A stretch of 64,000 bases of DNA from Forficula auricularia (Eukaryota; Arthropoda; Insecta; Dermaptera; Forficulidae). The notes beneath the pieces are model-generated. The model was not told the origin of the DNA, ran no database searches, and saw only the letters and a list, made by a program, of their open reading frames with translations. The stretch's first letter is position 1. Each line of letters opens with the position of its first letter. Shown in pieces: positions 45,400-56,445 of this stretch. The translations under genes and the position numbers were made by a program. The stretch is taken from positions 22,263,077 to 22,327,076 of the forward strand of contig JALMQS010000085.1 in the NCBI GenBank assembly GCA_024734495.1. The letters are read 5' to 3'.

Positions 45400-46499
45400 T
45401 ATAATAAGATTTTGAAAAATTCTGAGTCATTTTAGGTCTTATAAGAAATGTAAAAATATTGAATCATAATTTTGCTCAAAAAATAACATAATAAAAATTG
45501 AAAAAGTAAGAGAAAATAATTTTTTTGATCATCAATTTATTAAGCTAAAAATTGGTCCATGGTGTCCTTAAAAGCTCTCTATCGCCTGCATAGTATACTA
45601 AATTTTCAAAGAAATCGGTTTACTCAATCCCAAAGAAATAAATTATTTTTCAATTTTTACTTATTTTGACTTTTTGAAGATACCGATATAACCTAGGATA
45701 GAGATTAAGGTCTGAAATTTTTAGGATCTTTATATTTCTATAGTATTTACATATCCATAGAATATCATTAAGATATTTACAAAAGGCATTTTTACCCTTC
45801 TTATGGCCTTTCATTGTTATTTTTCCAATTTTAGGAGATTGTTATCGCTCTTGTTGACTATATCGCAAAAAAAAAGAAAATCTTTTTAGGAAATTCTTTA
45901 CAAACAAACAAAAAAAAATTATTGCAGGTCTATCTCTCAAAAAAAAAAAAAGTTTATAAAATACAAAAAAATTACCTTCTCGGATTCTGAAGTCTGGAAC
46001 TGGAGTCTATAAATCCATTGATTCTGATCGTTAAGAATCCGGATCGATCCCCATTCATGTCACATTTTTTTTTTCAAATAATAATTATTTAAATTAAATA
46101 ATTTTTTTATTAAAATAATATATAGAATTATTAGTAGAATAGATAGGTATATCAACAGAATGAAAATTAAAGATCGAGCTAAAAAAAAAGTTTTTTTTTT
46201 AGAAAATTCATTTTCAATTTACGTGTCTGGCTGGAGAAAATCATTATTAAAATTTCATTTTATAAGATTCTAATATATTATGATTAACCAGGGAGATTTT
46301 TTTCAATATAATTAATGCTTGAAGTGGTTATTTACTTGAAGAAGATGCAACCACCTTATACGGTAAACCCCTGCGTTGTGAAAATAAGTACAAGAAATTT
46401 CAGGCTTTAAATAAGAATGGATACCTATTTTTTAAGATGGAAGATTTTATCCTTAAAGACTTTTTTTTTCTAGAGAATTAGATTTCCATCAAATTGATA

Positions 46500-47130
46500 T
46501 TTTTACTTTACCATACACAGGGTATGGTCAAGTATTGTAATCGTGCATGGAAAAAGTAGTTATTTTCCTTCTTTTTTTCGAAATATCTCAAACTGAAACT
46601 ATTTTGATTAAAAAAATTGAGCGAAACTATGGCATTTCTCTCTACAAAAAAGCCCTAATAAGTGAACATCGAAAAAATTATATTTTTCGAGATAATAATT
46701 GTTTTGTCAAAATGTTTGTTAGTCTGTGAGTTACCAAATTTTTGTTGGCGAGCTAGCTCAAAAACTAATCTGAATATCGAAACCAAATTTTTCATGTAGT
46801 TTTGGTCCATTGAGATTAAGAGTTGATTAGATTTTGGTGTATATCGGCCCAAAATTAAGGGGGGGGGGAGCAAACTCAACCAAATTTTATACACATAATC
46901 AGTGAACCCCCAAAAGTCTAAAAATGCAAAAAATAACCGCCCAAAATGGGGGGGGGGGGTCAAAAAATGAAAATCTAGGCCTTTTGAGCAAACTTAACCA
47001 AATTTTGTATACATAATCAGTGGGACCCCAGAAGTATAAAAATTCAAAAACTACCCCCCCCCTACATGATTATAAATAATTTTAGGGGCCAGGCTTTATG
47101 GTCAAGTGGATGGCCACATCAGAACACGTC
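46500..47130. repeat. Repeat with CAGGGTATGGTCAAGTATTG start (copy 1)
   Basis: Starts TTTACTTTACCATACACAGG and ends GTCAAGTGGATGGCCACATC, with G-tract minirepeat units at about 46860-47060. The second full copy is at 53970-54700. The head resembles that of the fold-back element at 50121-52265. Confidence 0.65.
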
Positions 47131-47298
47131 AGCTTATTTTTTTGTTAAAATTTGAGCCACTAAGATTATTAAATTGACCCATCCTGATTGCGTTTGGTTT
47201 GTCTAGGTAGTTTCGAATCACTCTTATTTAAGTATATCTTGTATATTTCTTTGACGTTAAGTTAATTTTTGTTTGTTGTTTTTTTCTCTGGTTTTCAA

Positions 47299-47511
47299 AA
47301 TCTTCGTTGTACGTTCCAAATAGTGATTTCGTTTGCTTGGATGGGAGCGGGACGTTCGGATTCCATCAGGTGAACGACGACTATTGCGATTGCAAGGATG
47401 GCAGCGACGAACCCGGCACCTCCGCCTGCCCCAACGGATCCTTCCATTGCACGAATCCTGGGCACAGGCCCATCGATATACCCTCGTCACGAGTCAACGA
47501 CGGCGTATGCG
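47299..47511 (+). CDS. PRKCSH: Glucosidase II beta subunit, exon 2 (LDLa modules)
   Basis: Encodes [20 protein letters not shown], then [28 protein letters not shown] and SRVNDGVC. These are the two LDL-receptor class A-type modules at the N-terminus; the human protein has [20 protein letters not shown]. The cysteines and the calcium-binding DCKDGSDE residues are kept. The exon must start at 47299 (AATCTTCG) to continue exon 1, but the two bases before are AA, not AG. The donor at 47512 (GTAACT) is normal and leaves phase 1. Confidence 0.9.
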
Positions 47512-47548
47512 GTAACTACCACCCACCCACCCACCCATCTACTCAACT

Positions 47549-47850
47549 CAAGGGCGGATCCAGGGGGTGGCGGAGGGGGCGACCGCCCCCCCATAGAGGC
47601 CCGTGCCTGGCAAAAAAATTTGTAAAAAAAACAAAACATTTATTTATTTTTTAAATTTTAAAATTGAAAATAAAGTTCTATGTGTGTGTGTGTGTGTGTG
47701 TGGGGGGGGCGTCGTCTCTGACCCCCCCCCCCCCGCTTGGACAATTCGATCGCGACACACTTTCGAGATAAAAAGCAGATCTTATATACATCGGGCACCT
47801 TATATACATTCTCCCCCCCCGCCATAAAAAAATTCCTGGATCCGCCCTTG
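47549..47850 (+). mobile_element. hAT-type MITE, ends CAAGGGCGGATCC
   Basis: Inverted ends CAAGGGCGGATCCAGG and CCTGGATCCGCCCTTG with exact 8-bp flanking duplications ACTCAACT (47541-47548 and 47851-47858), as hAT elements make. It lies 37 bp after exon 2. Inside are GAGGCCCGTGCCTGGCAAAA, a GT microsatellite and GGACAATTCGATCGCGACAC. Confidence 0.9.
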
Positions 47851-48380
47851 ACTCAACTACTTAAGAAACATTTTATTTATTTAACTTAACACCTGCGTTG
47901 TTCGGAATTATAGTTGAATAATTTATTAAAACTTTTTGACAAAAACCACAATATACCTATTAAATATATATTTATTAACAAACATAAATAGGGTGTCCCA
48001 AAATTTACGCACGAAGTAATTTTTATAGAAAACACAGGTATTTAATTAAAAAGTGTAAATTTTTTATTGCTTCATAAAGTATTACAGTATAGAGTTATGT
48101 ATGGAATAGGGATATCGGGTAAATGGCCTTCATGGCTTTGCTGGCGCATACGCACACTTTTGTAGAAATTTTCCATCATCTTTTTGCATAAATGTGGCTG
48201 AATTTCGTTGATACAGCACTCAATTTCCTCCCTTCAAGCCGTGAGTGGTCGAGAGCTTGTTGGCACAAGCATTAGAGTTCAAAAAACTAGAAAAGAAATC
48301 AACTGGTGTGTTCACCACACGACTTTCACATTTTTATTTATTTGAAGTCACCGTTACACACCCCTTCATTTATTTCGTTT

Positions 48381-48537
48381 TTTTTTTTTTTTTTTTCTCA
48401 AAAACGGCTCCAACGATTTTTTTAAAAATTTGACACAACTAATAATAAAATTACTGTATTTATCAAGTGTCATGAGTTATTAGTTGTGTCAAATTTTTAA
48501 AAAAAATCGTTGGAGCCGTTTTTGAGAAAATCAAAAA
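48381..48537. repeat. Perfect-stem hairpin about 157 bp
   Basis: CTCAAAAACGGCTCCAACGA and its complement TCGTTGGAGCCGTTTTTGAG, with the inner TTTGACACAACTAATAA and complement, enclose a loop near 48455. Confidence 0.8.
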
Positions 48538-48789
48538 AAAAATCTTTCATGTAAATGTTCACTTCCGGTTTTCTGATTTCAATTGACTGTGTTTATTGCG
48601 CCACGCAGAGGGGGGCAGCCCTTTACAAGAAAAAGAAAAGGTTTACAATTTATATACAAAAAACGCCAGCCGTCAAAAATTATGCCAGATGTTGTGGCTT
48701 ACATCCACTAAAGTTAAATGGGAGGTCTTAAACAAATATTTTAATATGTACATTAAAAGTTAAAATTAAAATTATTTACAAGGTTTCGT

Positions 48790-48905
48790 CTCTCTCGAGA
48801 CTTTTTCAAGTACTCAATTGGCTAGAACAACATTGGTTGAAATGTTCTAGCCAATTGAGTACTTGAAAAAGTCTCTCGAGAGAGACGAAACGTTGTACAA
48901 AAATT
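48790..48905. repeat. Inverted repeat GAGACGAAAC, hammerhead-like remnant
   Basis: TTTCGTCTCTCTCGAGACTT at about 48784 is inverted at about 48865-48891. The right copy reads CTTGAAAAAGTCTCTCGAGAGAGACGAAACG: a GTCTC/GAGAC stem and GAAAC are kept, but CTTGAAA replaces CTGATGA. Probably a decayed core. Confidence 0.4.
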
Positions 48906-49301
48906 GAAGAAGAACTTCAATAAAAAAACTTTGTCCAATTATTTACAAGTTTGTTAAAGCTTGCTATACTCTTTCTAGTCTATATCGAGCTTAAGTTTCG
49001 AATTTCTTAGCTCTTGAGACTTATGGTTGCGAAACGCAGGGGGGTACATACGTACATACGCACTGACCAATGGATTTTGGACCTCTTTTTGGCCTCTGGG
49101 GACCACAATTTCCGGTAATATGTCCTAAATCCGGTTTGCAATAATGTCATCGATTCCTTCCATCTCGAAGATACAAAATGAAATTAACTTTTTTCATCTC
49201 TGAGATACAAGCTCTCAAAGTCAGGACCCAGACAGGCCATCGCAATACTTCACATTATATAAATAGAAATGTGAAAGTAAAAAGTCCAACGGCGCTAAAT
49301 C

Positions 49302-49345
49302 CAAGGGCGGATCCAGGGGGGGGGCGGAGGGGGCCACCCCTCAAC
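49302..49345 (+). mobile_element. hAT-type MITE, truncated left end
   Basis: Begins CAAGGGCGGATCCAGGGG and loses similarity to the family after the first 45 bp. The right end is absent. Confidence 0.6.
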
Positions 49346-50120
49346 AATATCTTGCAATTTAGACACAAAAATTATTATCATGTCCCGATAGCGAACACCA
49401 TTAACTGTTATTATAATAAGAATGGTCCTATGATGCCTCCAGCTTAAAATCCGCACCAAAAAGTGACACGTTGTGGATGTATTTGTTTCTCAACAATCAT
49501 TCGTGGATTTTCTCAACCCCAATTGCTCCAATTTTGTCGTTAACGAAGCCATCAAGATAAAAATGAGCCTCACCTCTGAAGATGATTTTGTTCGAAAAAT
49601 CTACATCAACTTGTTATTCCATAATAAATTCAACAAATTCTCTTCGCCGATATGCTATTCCATACATAACCCTATACTGTATACTTTATGAATCAATAAA
49701 AAATTTACAATTTTTAATTAAAAGCCTGTGTTTTCTAACAAAATTACTTCTTGTGTGAATTTTGGGAAACCCTATATATTATAACAAAAACAACACTACG
49801 TTTCGATCACTTCATCTATTATCTTTTTCAATTAATTCACTTTAACTTTACCTTCATTGGAAAAAAAAGAAGCGATGTAAGATTTCCCCACGCTCATTGA
49901 TTTTCCCTTCAGACTCCTTAAGGAGGTTCTTCCGCGACAATCCACCCAAAAAGTTTTAGCATCGTAACCACTCTATACATATGAATGGTACTAAAATTTT
50001 AGGTTGTTTTTTTAACGTGGCTGTACTTCTCTCACTACTATAATCTCTGTATGAATGGATCGTTTCCAAGCCATTGATCTTAAATCCCCTCCACTAAAAA
50101 TAATCATCCAAATATGTTTT

Positions 50121-52265
50121 TTTACTTTATCCAATGCGAAGCATGGGAGAAAGTATTGGAATCGCTCTCGCGGCAAGCGCGACTTCAAAGGGTCCTCAGG
50201 TAAAGACTACGGAACCCATAGACTCAATTAAGGTCACAAATTGAAGTATTCAATGAGATTGAATTTTAGCACGTGACGGTTTTGCCAAAAATTACCTGGA
50301 ATCTCGTCGAGAGGCCAAAAAGTGCCATTTTTTTTGGAAGTGCGTGGGGATGGATGGATGTATGTGTGTTATCGTTTTTTTCGTCCACGATTTTTTCCAC
50401 ACCTTTGCACCGATTGAAATGAAATTGAAAACCTACCATTAGTTTAACAAAATGAAGCGCTGATTAGTTTTTGGTACATATTGGTCCACAAACATTAGTA
50501 CTTTATTTCAGTACTTTTTTAGTTTTTTCTAAATATCTTGAAAATGACTTAACCAATTTTGATGAAATTTAATATCCTAATTAAGTACCTTGGGGACCAT
50601 AAAAAGGTTAAATAAAGTTTTTAGTAAAATTATATTTTAAAGTACTTTATTCAAGAACATATTAATATTTCAAATGAATTTGGATAAAGTTTAGCAACGA
50701 TCCGTTGCAGTTTATTTTTATTTTTTATCAAAATTACGAGGTATATAATTTCAATTGTTTTTTAAGTTACACCGAATATATTATTCTAACAAATATTAGT
50801 TTTTCATCAAGATGGTGAAAGTCCTTCAATGAAAAAATAAACTGCAACGGATCGTTGCTAAACTTTATCCAAATTCATTTGAAATATTAATATGTTTGTT
50901 CCTTTATTATTAATCAGATATCACTTGCAATTTGTAGTTCATATTGACATTAATTCAAAAATAATTCTCATTTAATAGTCGAGGAATAACCATTCTACAG
51001 TGGATTTTTGACATTTCGGTTATTATTGTAACCATTGCTGAAGAGATGGAGGAATCGACTTAAAATCAAAAATAGCTATCGATTCTCATCTAATACTTGA
51101 GGAATAACAATTCTACATTAGCTTGAGTTGTTTACCAAAAAAGAATTTAGTCTTTTTGATTTTAAGTCTATTCTTCCACGTTTTCAGTAGAGGTTGCCAT
51201 TAATAGTCAAAACATCAAAAATGGAATGCAATAAGGTTATTCCTCTAGTATTAGATAAGAATCGATCGTTATTTTTGATTTTAAGTCGATTCCTCTATGT
51301 CTCAGCAATGGTTACCAATAAAAACCGAAACGTCAAAAATCCAATATAGAATGGTTATTCCTCAAGTACTAGTTGAGAATCAATCGCTATTTTTGGTTTA
51401 AAGTCGATTCCTCTGTGTCTTCAGCAATGGTTACCAATAAAAACCGAAACGTCAAAAATCCAATATAGAATGGTTATTCCTCAAGTATTAGATGAGAATC
51501 AATCGCTATTTTTGGCTTAAAGTCGATTCCTCTGTCTTCAGCAAAGGTAAGGGATAAGAAAACAACGCAGTTGCTATGGTTACTTATAAAATTTCCTCCC
51601 AAATTTTTATCATTTCACAGAGAGAAGCCTATCCATTCTTATTTAAGCAAGGCTAAATGAGCTATATTAAAACGTTCAAGTGAATAAATTTTAAAGAATT
51701 TAAAAAATTAAAAAAGCACTATCTTACTTTCGAGTAAAGTACTTTAAAATATAATTTTACTAAAAACTTTATTTAACCTTTTTTGTGGTCCTCAAGGTAC
51801 TTAATTAGGATATTAAATTTCATCAAAATTGGTTAAGTCATTTTCAAGATATTTAGAAAAAACTAAAAAAGTACTGAAATAAAGTACTAATGTTTGTGGG
51901 CCGATATGTACCAAAAACTAATCAGCGCTTCATTTTGTTAAAAGAATGCTAGGTTTTCAATTTCATTTCAATCGGTGCAACGGTGTGGAAAAAATCGTGG
52001 GCCAAAAAAACGATAACATACATACATCCATCCATCCGCACGCACTAAATGAAAAAATCGCACTTTTTGGCCTCTCGACGAGACCCCTTGTAATTTTTGG
52101 CAAAACCGTCACGTGCTAAAATTCAACCTAATTGAATACTACAATTTGTGACATTAATTGAATCCATGGGTTCCGTAGTCTTTACCTGAGGACCCTTTGA
52201 AGCCACGCTTGCCCCGAGAGCGATTACAATACTTTACCCATGCTTTGCATTGGACAAAGTAAAAT
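50121..52265. mobile_element. Fold-back element with 520-bp arms and inner tandem repeats
   Basis: The arms 50121-50645 and about 51735-52265 are inverted copies: GGGTCCTCAGGTAAAGACTA, TTTAGCACGTGACGGTTTTG and AATTTAATATCCTAATTAAG occur in both. A further inner inverted pair at 50670-50700 and 50845-50885 shares GCAACGATCCGTTGCAGTTT. From 50975 to 51545 lie several units of about 120 bp with ACCGAAACGTCAAAAATCC and GGTTATTCCTC. No open frame. It is carried in the PRKCSH intron between exons 2 and 3. Confidence 0.8.
50975..51545. repeat. Tandem repeat, about 120-bp unit
   Basis: TTATTCCTCAAGTA, GAATCAATCGCTATTTTTGG, AAAGTCGATTCCTCTGTGTC and ACCAATAAAAACCGAAACGT recur in order four to five times. 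The last two units are almost identical. The repeat lies in the middle of the fold-back element. Confidence 0.75.
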
Positions 52266-52521
52266 AATGATCATTTTCCCACCCTTTAAGCCCGAATCTA
52301 CCATATGTAAAAAATTTCATTTTGAATTGCAATTATTTCATGTTTGGTGTGGTAAATCGTCTTCAAATTTTAACAGTGTGTTTATTATCCTTTTAATGAC
52401 TTTAATATTCCAAGTTTCGAAGACTTCTTGAATATTTGCATTTGTGAAAGAACTTCTACTTATTCCTCTCGGCAAGAAACTATTTCCATTTTGAAATGTT
52501 GTTTGTTGTTTGTTTGTTTAG

Positions 52522-52698
52522 ATTGTTGCGACACATCAGACGAATACGCAAGTCAAGCCAAATGTATAAATGATTGCAAAGAATTGGGCAAAGCGGCCAG
52601 GCTCAAGGCACAAAAACAAGCGGAACAAAATAAAATCGGAGTCGAAATTAAACAACAATTTATTAAAAAAGGAAAACAAATCAAACAAGAGAAAGCGG
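52522..52698 (+). CDS. PRKCSH: Glucosidase II beta subunit, exon 3
   Basis: After TTTGTTTAG the exon completes an aspartate codon with the last base of exon 2 and reads CCDTSDEYASQAKCINDCKE, the end of the second LDLa module (human CCDGTDEY). Then comes the basic helical region LGKAARLKAQKQAEQNKIGV and EIKQQFIKKGKQIKQEKAE. It should join exon 4 near GCGG at 52698 for the frame and the family alignment, but no GT (or GC) donor is there; the sequence runs GCGGAAAGAAATTC. The next GT able to keep the frame is after 52745, which would add about 15 low-complexity residues. Confidence 0.85.
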
Positions 52699-52839
52699 AA
52701 AGAAATTCATATTCATTATCTATATATATATATATTCATTTTGTTTGTTTACTTTTAAGATTATTATATTTCCATTGTTAGTGATGGATTCATTATTGAT
52801 TTACTACATCAAATTTATTTATATTTTTATTTATTTATA

Positions 52840-53473
52840 CAGGATGGGGCTGAAAGATCTACCACATTCTGAAGAGGTATAAAAAAAATGAAAAAATTTA
52901 ACCAGAAAAAAACTGAATATATTTTTGAAAAGAACATAAAATTTTTTATTTAATGTGTTTTAAACATTATATCAGGCGAAATGGGGGGGGGGGGCAAAAT
53001 GAAAATTCTAGCACTTTCGACCAAACTACGTATACAAAATTTGGTTAGTTTTTGCATTTCTAGCCTTCTGAGGGTCCACAGAATATGTATACAAAATTTG
53101 GTTGAGTTTGGTCAAAAAGGCTAGAATTTTCATTTTTGACCCCCCCCCCCCCCACTTTGGGTGGTTAGTTTTTCCATTTTTAGCCTTTTTGGGGCCCACA
53201 GAACATGTATACAAAATTTAGTTAGTTTTTGCATTTCTAGCCTTCTGGGAGTCCACAGAATATGTATACAAAATTTGGTCAAAAGGGCTAGAATTTTCAT
53301 TTTTGATTCCCCCCCCCCCTTCCCCCCACTCCTTTTTGTTTGATAATCTTTAAAACACATTAAAAAAAAATATTTTATGTTCTTTTCAAAAAATAAATTC
53401 AGTTTTTTCTAGTTAAATTTTTTCATTTTTTTATACCTCTTCAAAATGTCGGAGATCTTTATTACCCATCCTG
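52840..53473. mobile_element. TA-flanked TIR element carrying G-tract minirepeats
   Basis: Ends CAGGATGGG at 52840 and the complement at 53473, with TA on both sides (52838-52839 and 53474-53475). Arms of about 140 bp share CAGTTTTTTTCT type and TTATACCTCTTC sequence. The middle is three units of an approximately 100-bp minirepeat with C/G tracts and ATGTATACAAAATTTGGTT. Confidence 0.75.
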
Positions 53474-53969
53474 TACTTATCGAAACATACAATTCGACAA
53501 ACTCCTCTCATTATTAATGTCGTTTAAAATACCTAATTTTAAAATACATAGAGAAACAATTGAATATCATTAAAAAGGGTCCACTAAAGGAGTGGTTGTT
53601 AACCCTTTTTAAGCTACGACCCAAATTTGAGATATTCTCTATATTCATGCCGCCACCCAAAAAAAGCCATTTGTTTTTCATTTCCTTTTTTAAATGATAC
53701 TAAAATATATTTTTAAACTTATTGAAAATAAATATGTATGGTAAAATATTTGGTTAATGACTCTGTGGGACCTATAGGTTAAGAACCAACCACTACTTTA
53801 AAGCGTGCAGACCCAAAAGGATTACAAATCTCAACAACAAATCTGAAGGGCTTAGATTTTTTTTTAATCAATTTCCCCCAAATCTTGATTACTACTAATA
53901 GTCACAACTTCATAAATGCAAAGTAGAATGGATGTTCTTTCAGTAATACAAGAGTATCGATTACTTTTT

Positions 53970-54700
53970 ACTTTACCATATTTTACTTTACCACACAGGG
54001 TATGGTCAAGTATTGTAATCAAGCATGAAAAAAGTGGTTTTTTCCTTCTTTTTTTCGAAATATCTCAAAAACGGCTGAAACTATTTTGATTAAAAAAATT
54101 GAGCGAAACCATGGCATTTCGGTTTACATAAAAACTCTAATAAGTGAACATCATAGAAATTATATTTTTCGAGATAATAATTGTTTTGTCAAGATGTCTG
54201 TTAGTCTGTGCGTTACCAAATTTTGTGGACGAGCTAGTTTAAAAACTAGTCTGAATATCAAACCAAATTTCACAGGTAGTTTTGGCCCATTGAGATTAAG
54301 AGCTGATTAAATTTTGGTGCATATCGACCCAAAATTAAGGGTTAAGTGGAGGGGGGGTTAAAAATTGAAAAATCTAGGCTATTTGAGCAAACTCAACTAA
54401 ATTTTGTTTACATAATCAGTGGGACCCCAGAAGTCTAAAAAGACAAAAACTAACCTCCCAAAATCGGGAGGGGGGGGGTCAACAAATGAAAATCTAGCCC
54501 CTTGTACCAAACTCAACCAAATTTTGTATACATAATAAGTGGGACCCCAGGAGGTCTTAAAATACAAAAACTAAATCCCCCCTCACATGATCATAAATAA
54601 TTTTATTATATATTAAATACAAGAGAGGGGCCAAGTTGTATGGTAAAGTCAAGTGGATGGCCACATCAGAACATGTCAGCTTATTTTTATATTTTTCAAT
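53970..54700. repeat. Repeat with CAGGGTATGGTCAAGTATTG start (copy 2)
   Basis: Matches 46500-47130 in order: ACACAGGGTATGGTCAAGTA, TATTTTTCGAGATAATAATT, G-tract minirepeat units, then GTCAAGTGGATGGCCACATC. Confidence 0.65.
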
Positions 54701-54704
54701 GGCT

Positions 54705-55135
54705 TCTTTGTATCTTATGTTGAAGGGGGATGTGCACTTTGGGACGTCGCAGATATAAATTTATTAATGGTGTTTTGAAAATTTATGGGTGTGTTGGGTG
54801 GGAGGAGAGAGATCCCATTTTAGCAAAATAAATAACTTTTATTAATGTTTTTATATTTTTTTTAACTTTGATTAATTTTACGGTTTTGAATTTCTGGAAA
54901 AGCTATCAAAGTAAAAATACTATAAAAGTTTATAAAATAGAAAATTTAAAACAATGTCTTTATTACCCCCCCGCCCTCCCCCTATAGTTTCATTGTTACC
55001 CCAATTGGGGTAATTTACCCCGGTTCCCCGACGGCTGGTCTTAGAACAATGGTTAGTGTATTGTAAGAGTCCTCTCATCAATAGTTGAAAACATCTTAAT
55101 TTTTATTGGTTGTATTCCTCTTTGCAAAATTCTAT
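54705..55135. other. PRKCSH intron DNA, no gene seen
   Basis: Contains a C-rich patch at about 54965-54985 and AT-rich DNA. No exon. Confidence 0.45.
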
Positions 55136-55213
55136 TATAATTAAAGGAATCGTAGGGAGTTGGACAAGACTTTAAATTAAATTAAATACAAGTTTTGATT
55201 AAATATGCCATAC

Positions 55214-55242
55214 GTTTCGTTGCTGTTTTGCAACTTCCTCAG
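55214..55242 (-). ncRNA. Hammerhead ribozyme-like core
   Basis: Minus strand CTGAGGA, A, stem GTTGC/GCAAC with loop AAAACA, GAAAC, GTATGG. Identical in plan to 55997-56025 on the other strand. Confidence 0.6.
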
Positions 55243-55996
55243 TGGCTGAAATAGCGAAAGCAAATCATTAGACATCTTTTTATTGATCATTTTTACAAAG
55301 TACAATGGTATGTTAGGTTAATTTTTCTCACCTCATTTATTAAACTTATTTCTCAGGATTTTTAACTAAGAGAAAAAACATTTCAAACAGTATTCTTTTT
55401 TCTATCACAATTCATTCAATTCATCAAATTACATAAAATATAAACTTTTTAAACAAAGTAATTGTTTTCTGTCAAAAACTAAAAAAAATCAAACTGAACA
55501 AAGAAATTTTTTTTTTATTATTATGTACTAAGATATTATTAAGAAGATTATTATGTACTAAGATATCATTAAGAAGTGCATTTATTATTTATTTTTTATA
55601 ATATTCAACCTAGCAACTAGTCGACCCTCTTGGGCAACTCCTGAATCCGACAAACAATTCTTTTAATTGAAAAGTTTGTTTCAAACAAATAAATAATATA
55701 TATATACAGATATATCATCTCTGATATATATATATGTGTGTATGTTTATTTGCACCAAGCAGAGGACAACCTCCTTGTTTCTCTTTTTGTGAAACAATTC
55801 TTTATGGTTATTTGATGAATTGAACGAATTGTGATAAAAAAGAATACTGTTTGAGACGTTTTTTCTCTGAAGTTAAAAATCCTGATAAATAAGTTTAATA
55901 AATGAGGTGAGAAAAATTAACCTTAACATACCATTGTACTTTGTAAAAATGATCAATAAAAAGATGTCTAATGACTTTGTTTCGCTATTTCAGCCA

Positions 55997-56025
55997 CTGA
56001 GGAAGTTGCAAAACAGCAACGAAAC
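55997..56025 (+). ncRNA. Hammerhead ribozyme-like core
   Basis: Plus strand CTGAGGA, A, stem GTTGC/GCAAC, GAAAC, GTATGGCATA. Inverted partner of 55214-55242 and same family as 32581-32609. Confidence 0.6.
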
Positions 56026-56173
56026 GTATGGCATATTTAATCAAAACTTGTATTTAATTTAATTTAAAGTCTTGTCCAACTCCCTACGATTCCTTTAATT
56101 ATTAATCATGGACACGAATAATGAAATACTATTATAATTATTATTTTATTAAAGAAAACCTTTTGTTTTTTAG

Positions 56174-56397
56174 AAAGATTAAATCAACTAGAAAAAGAAA
56201 AAGAAGAGGCAGAAACGTTAAAACAAGAAAAAGAGAATATTAAAAATCAAATTGAAGAATTTGAAAATAAAGCATTAGAGAAATATAGGAAAATCGAAGA
56301 GGAACAGAAAAAACAGCAACAAGAGGAGGAGCATAAAGCCAACGAAAAAGAAGCCTTCGAGCATTTCCATTTGGTCGACACCAACCAAGACGGAAAA
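56174..56397 (+). CDS. PRKCSH: Glucosidase II beta subunit, exon 4 (coiled coil, EF-hand start)
   Basis: Entered in phase 1. Encodes RLNQLEKEKEEAETLKQEKE and NIKNQIEEFENKALEKYRKI, a highly charged helix of heptad type, then a second charged helix and HLVDTNQDGK. The last is the first half of an EF-hand calcium loop (D, N, D at positions 1, 3, 5, glycine at 6). The human protein has the same order of coiled coil and ELDDDMDGTV. The donor is GTCAGT. Joining at the visible GT and AG sites gives one base too many: GGAAAA plus GCTTC shifts the frame to a stop. One fewer A in the run at 56394-56397 would restore the loop, so a homopolymer error is likely. Confidence 0.88.
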
Positions 56398-56445
56398 GTC
56401 AGTTTTCTCTTTTTTCTTTTGTTTTTATTTAACATTTAATTAAGA

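Larger units (their letters stand above)
42404..45815. repeat. Outer inverted-repeat element hosting nested insertions
   Basis: GGTAAAAATGCCTTTTGTAA (about 42420) and its complement TTACAAAAGGCATTTTTACC (about 45776), with CTATAGAAATATAAAGATCC in the left part (43445) and its complement at right, form the two ends. The left arm is broken by the palindrome 42471-43437. The right arm is uninterrupted. Within lie a hammerhead-bearing repeat and a Tc1 element. Confidence 0.65.
47990..49775 (-). mobile_element. Decayed mariner/IS630-type transposon, ends GGGTGTCCCAAAA
   Basis: GGGTGTCCCAAAATTTACGC at 47993 and the complement of GGGTTTCCCAAAATTCACAC at about 49770 are inverted ends, alike for about 100 bp. 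Minus-strand transposase traces are present: VTFWCGFW type sequence near 49450 and a C-terminal NEIQPHLCKKMMENFYKSVR near 48200. The interior is interrupted by a hairpin (48381-48537), by the inverted repeats around 48780-48905 and by a truncated hAT MITE (49302). Confidence 0.7.
55139..56115. mobile_element. Inverted pair of hammerhead-type repeats
   Basis: Two arms of about 370-400 bp run from TTAAAGGAATCGTAGGGAGT at the left to the complement at the right (ACTCCCTACGATTCCTTTAA). Each carries a hammerhead core (55214-55242 minus, 55997-56025 plus). The arms also share AAAGATGTCTAATGA and TTAATAAATGAGGTGAGAAA or complements. The centre has AT repeats and no coding frame. Confidence 0.8.

Noticed and set aside
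56247..56435. Minus-strand frame over PRKCSH exon 4
   Set aside because: Antisense shadow of the charged coiled-coil exon.
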